Shown here: positions 60,902 to 64,000 of the stretch, piece by piece
Layout of the letters: each line of letters starts with the position of its first letter
How positions within the stretch are numbered: the stretch's first letter is position 1
Source: Limnohabitans kasalickyi
GTDB taxonomy: Bacteria; Pseudomonadota; Gammaproteobacteria; Burkholderiales; Burkholderiaceae_C
NCBI GenBank assembly: GCA_965234325.1
Contig: OZ248416.1
Location: 248,001-312,000, forward strand
Reading direction: 5' to 3'
DNA length: 64,000 nt
Notes under the pieces: generated by a model
What the model was told of the DNA's origin: nothing
Database searches by the model: none
What the model saw: only the letters and a program-made list of their open reading frames with translations
Translations under genes and position numbers: made by a program

Positions 60902-61375
60902 TTACCAATGCCAACCCAAACGGCGCAGCAGCACTTGCGCCACAAACAAAGGGCCAATCCAAAGGTATTGCAGGTCTTCCAGAAACGAAGGTTTTTTACC
61001 TTCCAGTTTGTGGCCTACGAATTGCCCGATCCATGCCAAGACAAAGACGGTGGTGTAGGTGAGTAATTGCTGTGAGTGCAAAGAAGCGATGGCCATCCAC
61101 AGCACTGAACTCCAGATCAGCATCAACACAGCGGCACGTTGAGACAAGCGCAGGTAATACACCATGCTGGCGGCAAGAAATGCCAAGGCGGCCAAGGGAT
61201 GCAGCGTGTGAATCAAGCCCACCAAGCTGTACATGATGAGTGGCACACAGACACAATGCAGGGCTTCATTGGTCACGTTTTGGTGACTCAGTGCGTAATG
61301 GGCAATCAAGGCGTCGATGCGCTTCTCAGGGGTATTGATGGACGGCTGGTCTTGGCTGGGATCATTCACATTCAT
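60902..61375 (-). CDS. Mpo1/YGL010w-like membrane protein (DUF962)
   Basis: A 157-residue protein with four hydrophobic segments. YALSHQNVTNEALHCV and GQFVGHKLEGKKPSFLEDL hold the conserved His residues of the Mpo1 family, iron-dependent dioxygenases acting on 2-hydroxy fatty acids in yeast. A bacterial substrate is not known. It lies 29 bp after ftsY on the same strand. Confidence 0.82.
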   Translation of the reverse strand: MNVNDPSQDQPSINTPEKRIDALIAHYALSHQNVTNEALHCVCVPLIMYSLVGLIHTLHPLAALAFLAASMVYYLRLSQRAAVLMLIWSSVLWMAIASLHSQQLLTYTTVFVLAWIGQFVGHKLEGKKPSFLEDLQYLWIGPLFVAQVLLRRLGWHW

Positions 61376-61404
61376 GTCTGAGCTCCTTGATGTTGAACAG
61401 AGAT

Positions 61405-62454
61405 TTATCCGAGCAGGGCCTCGGCAAACTCTTGGGCATTGAAGGTTTCTAAGTCTTCCACAGACTCACCGACGCCAATGAAATAGACCGGTACGACTGA
61501 CCCACCCGCAGCGGCGCGCGTTTGGCTCCACAGCGCAATGGCGGCCAGCACGCCGCCTTTGGCCGTGCCGTCGAGTTTGGTGACGACCAGTCCGGTAAGA
61601 CCCAAGGTGTCGTCAAAGGCTTTGACTTGCGCCAAGGCGTTTTGACCGGTGTTGCCGTCAATCACAAGCAGTACTTCGTGGGGTGCACTGGCTTCGGCTT
61701 TTTGCACCACGCGTTTGATTTTTTTCAACTCTTCCATGAGGTGGAGTTGGGTGGGCAAGCGGCCTGCGGTGTCGACCAGCACCACGTCTTTGCCGCGCGC
61801 ACGTCCGGCGGTGACGGCATCAAAACTGACGGCGGCGGGGTCGCCACCTTCTTGGCTCACGATTTCTACCGTGTTGCGGTTGGCCCAAATCGCGAGCTGC
61901 TCTTTGGCGGCGGCTCGAAAGGTGTCGGCTGCAGCCAACAACACGGAGGCACCGCTGTCGCTGAGGTGGCGTGTTAGTTTGCCAATCGATGTGGTTTTGC
62001 CCGCGCCGTTCACGCCCGCAACCATGATCACGGTGGGCTTGTGCGAACCGATCACGAGCTGTTTTTCAAGAGGTTTGAGTAGCTGCGCAATACCTGCCGC
62101 CAGCAAGGCCTTGACCGCCAAGGGCTCGGTGGTGTGTGTGTCTTTGACGCGTTGTTTCAAATCTTTGAGCAAGTATTCGGTGGCTTGCACACCTGTGTCG
62201 GCCATGAGCAGGGCAGTCTCTAGCTCTTCATAGAGCACCTCGTCAATTTGGGTGCCCGTGAACACCGTGCTGATGCTTTGGCCGGTACGACGCAGGCCTG
62301 CGCCCAAACGCTTGAGCCAACTTTGGCGAGTGCGCTCAGCAGGTTCTGTGATCACATGGCCGGGAACCACACGCAAAGCGGTTGCGTCGGGTGCGGCGAC
62401 GGCTTGCGGCGAGTCGGTAGGGGGTGAGATTTTTTTCTTGAAAAAGCTAAACAT
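61405..62454 (-). CDS. ftsY: Signal recognition particle receptor FtsY
   Basis: A 349-residue SRP GTPase receptor. The NG domain has GVNGAGKTTSIGKL (G1), DTFRAAAKEQL, DTAGRLPTQ (G3) and TKLDGTAKGG (G4). It brings ribosome-SRP complexes to the membrane. A short acidic-poor N-terminal extension is present. Divergent from rsmD, 30 bp apart. Confidence 0.95.
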   Translation of the reverse strand: MFSFFKKKISPPTDSPQAVAAPDATALRVVPGHVITEPAERTRQSWLKRLGAGLRRTGQSISTVFTGTQIDEVLYEELETALLMADTGVQATEYLLKDLKQRVKDTHTTEPLAVKALLAAGIAQLLKPLEKQLVIGSHKPTVIMVAGVNGAGKTTSIGKLTRHLSDSGASVLLAAADTFRAAAKEQLAIWANRNTVEIVSQEGGDPAAVSFDAVTAGRARGKDVVLVDTAGRLPTQLHLMEELKKIKRVVQKAEASAPHEVLLVIDGNTGQNALAQVKAFDDTLGLTGLVVTKLDGTAKGGVLAAIALWSQTRAAAGGSVVPVYFIGVGESVEDLETFNAQEFAEALLG

Positions 62455-62484
62455 GTGCGGAGGTTTCTAGAATCAAGCCATTCT

Positions 62485-63096
62485 ATGAAACCCATGACAC
62501 CTACTCCCCAAAAACCAGCCAAACCTACCAAACCGCACAAAGGCGCTGGCGAAGTCCGCATCATCGGCGGTCAATGGCGACGCACCAAGCTGCCTGTGGC
62601 CTTAAAGCCAGGTTTGCGACCCACGCCTGACCGTGTGCGCGAAACCTTGTTCAACTGGCTGGGCCAGTCCTTGTTGGGCTGGCGCTGTGTCGATCCGTTC
62701 GCAGGCACTGGTGCCTTGGGCCTAGAAGCCGCCTCACGCGATGCAGCGCATGTGTTGCTGTGCGAGGTAGACCCGGCCTTGGTTGAGCAATTGAACAAAC
62801 AGGTGGCGCGCTTGAAAGCCACGACCGTGCATGTGCAGCGTACCGATGGCGTGGCATGCCTCAAACAACTCATGCCTTCCAGCGTAGATGTGGTTTTTTT
62901 AGACCCACCGTTTGACAGCCCTTTGTTTGAACCGGCCTTGCAGGCAGCTGCCAAAGCCGTCAAATCCGAGGGGTGGGTGTATCTAGAAGCTCCTGCTGTG
63001 TGGACCGACGAGGCACTGGCACCCTTTGGGTTGATGCAGCATCGCCATTTGAAGGCCGGTGCGGTTCATGCGCACTTGTTGCGTCGCGTTGCCTAA
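62485..63096 (+). CDS. rsmD: 16S rRNA (guanine966-N2)-methyltransferase RsmD
   Basis: A 203-residue methyltransferase. VRIIGGQWRRTKLPV and PTPDRVRETLFNWL open the family domain, DPFAGTGALGLEAASR binds SAM and VFLDPPFDSPLFEP is the catalytic DPPF motif. ATG 62485 is used; 62494 and GTG 62455 are alternatives. It pairs with coaD, a common order in proteobacteria. Confidence 0.92.
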   Translation: MKPMTPTPQKPAKPTKPHKGAGEVRIIGGQWRRTKLPVALKPGLRPTPDRVRETLFNWLGQSLLGWRCVDPFAGTGALGLEAASRDAAHVLLCEVDPALVEQLNKQVARLKATTVHVQRTDGVACLKQLMPSSVDVVFLDPPFDSPLFEPALQAAAKAVKSEGWVYLEAPAVWTDEALAPFGLMQHRHLKAGAVHAHLLRRVA

Positions 63097-63128
63097 TTTT
63101 TTACCGTTTTAGATTGACAGGAGCATCC

Positions 63129-63629
63129 ATGTCCAAGCCCGTGATCGCCATCTACCCTGGCACCTTTGACCCCATCAGTTTGGGGCATGAAGATATTTTG
63201 TTGCGCGCTGCTGCCATGTTTGACAAGGTGATCTTGGCGGTGGCCACGGCGCATCATAAGAAAACCTTGTTTACCTTGGACGAACGCATGGACATGGCGC
63301 GTGAGGCCATGGCGGCACACCCACAAATTGAGGTCGCACCGTTCACTGGCTTGGTGCGCGACTTTGCCCGCTTGCATCACGCCAAAGTCATGGTGCGCGG
63401 CGTACGTGCGGTGACTGACTTTGACTATGAATTCCAGCTTGCAGGCATGAACCGCCAGCTCATGCCAGATGTAGAAACCGTGTTTCTCACCCCGAGCGCG
63501 GAGTACCAATTCATTTCCAGCACCTTTGTTCGAGAAATTTCAATGCTGGGCGGCGAGGGCGATGGCCGTAATCTGGTGTCGCCCGGCGTTTATCAGCGCT
63601 TGATGGCCAAAAAAGCCGCTGCAACTTGA
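63129..63629 (+). CDS. coaD: Phosphopantetheine adenylyltransferase
   Basis: A 166-residue nucleotidyltransferase for the fourth step of coenzyme A synthesis. YPGTFDPISLGHEDI holds the T/HxGH motif and YQFISSTFVREI the C-terminal ISSTxxR motif. ATG 63129 is used, with AGGAGC about 8 nt upstream; the ORF start at 62973 runs through rsmD. Confidence 0.95.
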   Translation: MSKPVIAIYPGTFDPISLGHEDILLRAAAMFDKVILAVATAHHKKTLFTLDERMDMAREAMAAHPQIEVAPFTGLVRDFARLHHAKVMVRGVRAVTDFDYEFQLAGMNRQLMPDVETVFLTPSAEYQFISSTFVREISMLGGEGDGRNLVSPGVYQRLMAKKAAAT

Positions 63630-63636
63630 TACCCGC

Positions 63637-64000
63637 ATGACCGAGTTTTTGCTCATTCGCCACGGCGAAACGGATTGGAACCGCGAACTGCGCTTCCAAG
63701 GCCAAATTGATGTGCCGCTCAATGACATGGGTTTGTTGCAAGCGCAGCGCTTGCAACGCCGTTTTGAGGATGCCTTGGCGGCTTGGCAGGTGGAGGGTCG
63801 TGTGCCCACGCGTTTGATCAGCAGCGACTTGGTGCGTGCTCAGCAAACTGCCCAAGCGGTGGCCCAAGCTTTGGGTCAACCGTGTGTGACCGAGACGGGA
63901 TTGCGCGAGCAATGCTTTGGCGTGTTTGAGGGCCTGCGTGCGGCTGATATTCAGACTCAGCACCCTGATGCGTGGCAGCGTTGGTTGAAGTTTGATGCGC
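63637..64000 (+). CDS. Histidine phosphatase-family protein, 3' end outside window
   Basis: The frame opens at ATG 63637, 7 bp after coaD, and stays open to the window edge (121 residues visible). The LIRHGETDWN motif supplies the phospho-accepting His of the phosphoglycerate mutase/broad phosphatase (GpmB-type) family. Substrate cannot be assigned from this part. Confidence 0.85.
   Translation, partial: MTEFLLIRHGETDWNRELRFQGQIDVPLNDMGLLQAQRLQRRFEDALAAWQVEGRVPTRLISSDLVRAQQTAQAVAQALGQPCVTETGLREQCFGVFEGLRAADIQTQHPDAWQRWLKFDA

Noticed and set aside
1..64000. CRISPR arrays, rRNA operons, phage or toxin-antitoxin genes
   Set aside because: No regularly spaced repeats, rRNA sequence, phage structural genes or recognisable toxin-antitoxin pairs were found on reading both strands.

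Overview
The window looks like chromosomal DNA of a betaproteobacterium of the Burkholderiales, most likely Comamonadaceae (Limnohabitans/Rhodoferax-like). Grounds: the Burkholderiales-type cytochrome oxidase operon (ctaC-ctaD-small protein-ctaG-DUF2970-ctaE, then SURF1-ctaA-ctaB-SCO), the rpoH, ftsY-rsmD-coaD and comF/trmL/bioC neighbourhoods, and dense c-type cytochrome content. The genus is inferred, not proven. No rRNA, CRISPR array, insertion sequence or phage gene was found. One tRNA is present.

1-12.6 kb is a chemolithotrophic sulfur block. Flavocytochrome c sulfide dehydrogenase (fccAB, minus strand, fccB cut by the window edge) is divergent from a long sox run: a SoxH-like metallohydrolase, a SoxS/SoxW-like thioredoxin, an FNR-type regulator, a small cytochrome c, soxC, soxD, soxY, soxZ, soxA, soxX, a terminator, then soxB. 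A persulfide/sulfide-handling divergon follows: DUF442 rhodanese-like protein and two half-size YeeE/YedE transport proteins on one strand, a Blh/ETHE1-like metallo-beta-lactamase-fold dioxygenase on the other.

12.6-21.8 kb is transport. A sulfate-binding protein, an inverted aapJQMP amino-acid ABC transporter, then a second sulfate-binding protein with cysT-cysW-cysA. The two binding proteins look like duplicates separated by the aap genes.

21.8-33.1 kb is a periplasmic oxidation/hydrolysis block: dienelactone-hydrolase-like proteins, an MFS permease, a PQQ-type sugar dehydrogenase with diheme cytochrome, two more secreted alpha/beta hydrolases, and an IorAB-type molybdenum hydroxylase.

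33.1-36.0 kb holds the most unusual part: a second, compact sox operon (eamA-soxX-soxY-soxZ-soxA, minus strand). Its SoxA is diheme, whereas the main SoxA is monoheme. Its SoxY lacks the canonical GGCGG carrier tail and ends in a different Cys-containing tail. No soxB or soxCD accompanies it. A small wHTH regulator lies divergently across an 18-bp near-palindrome.

36-47.6 kb holds general functions: DUF1080 lipoprotein, tRNA-Arg(CCU), MoxR/vWA pair, cytochrome c4, DUF1841, a thiolase plus CoA-transferase (beta-ketoadipate type), ferredoxin-NADP reductase, MarR and MaoC proteins, trmL, comF and a BioC-like methyltransferase. 47.7-56.8 kb is the aa3 oxidase structural and assembly operon, and 56.8-64 kb carries rpoH with a CIRCE operator over its promoter, a Stealth-family phosphotransferase, a 2OG-Fe(II) oxygenase, an Rrf2 regulator, a bactofilin, an Mpo1-like protein, ftsY, rsmD, coaD and a truncated histidine phosphatase.

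Inferred physiology: electrons from sulfide and thiosulfate (FccAB, Sox), and from periplasmic PQQ and Mo enzymes, enter the c-type cytochrome pool and can reach the aa3 oxidase encoded in the same window.
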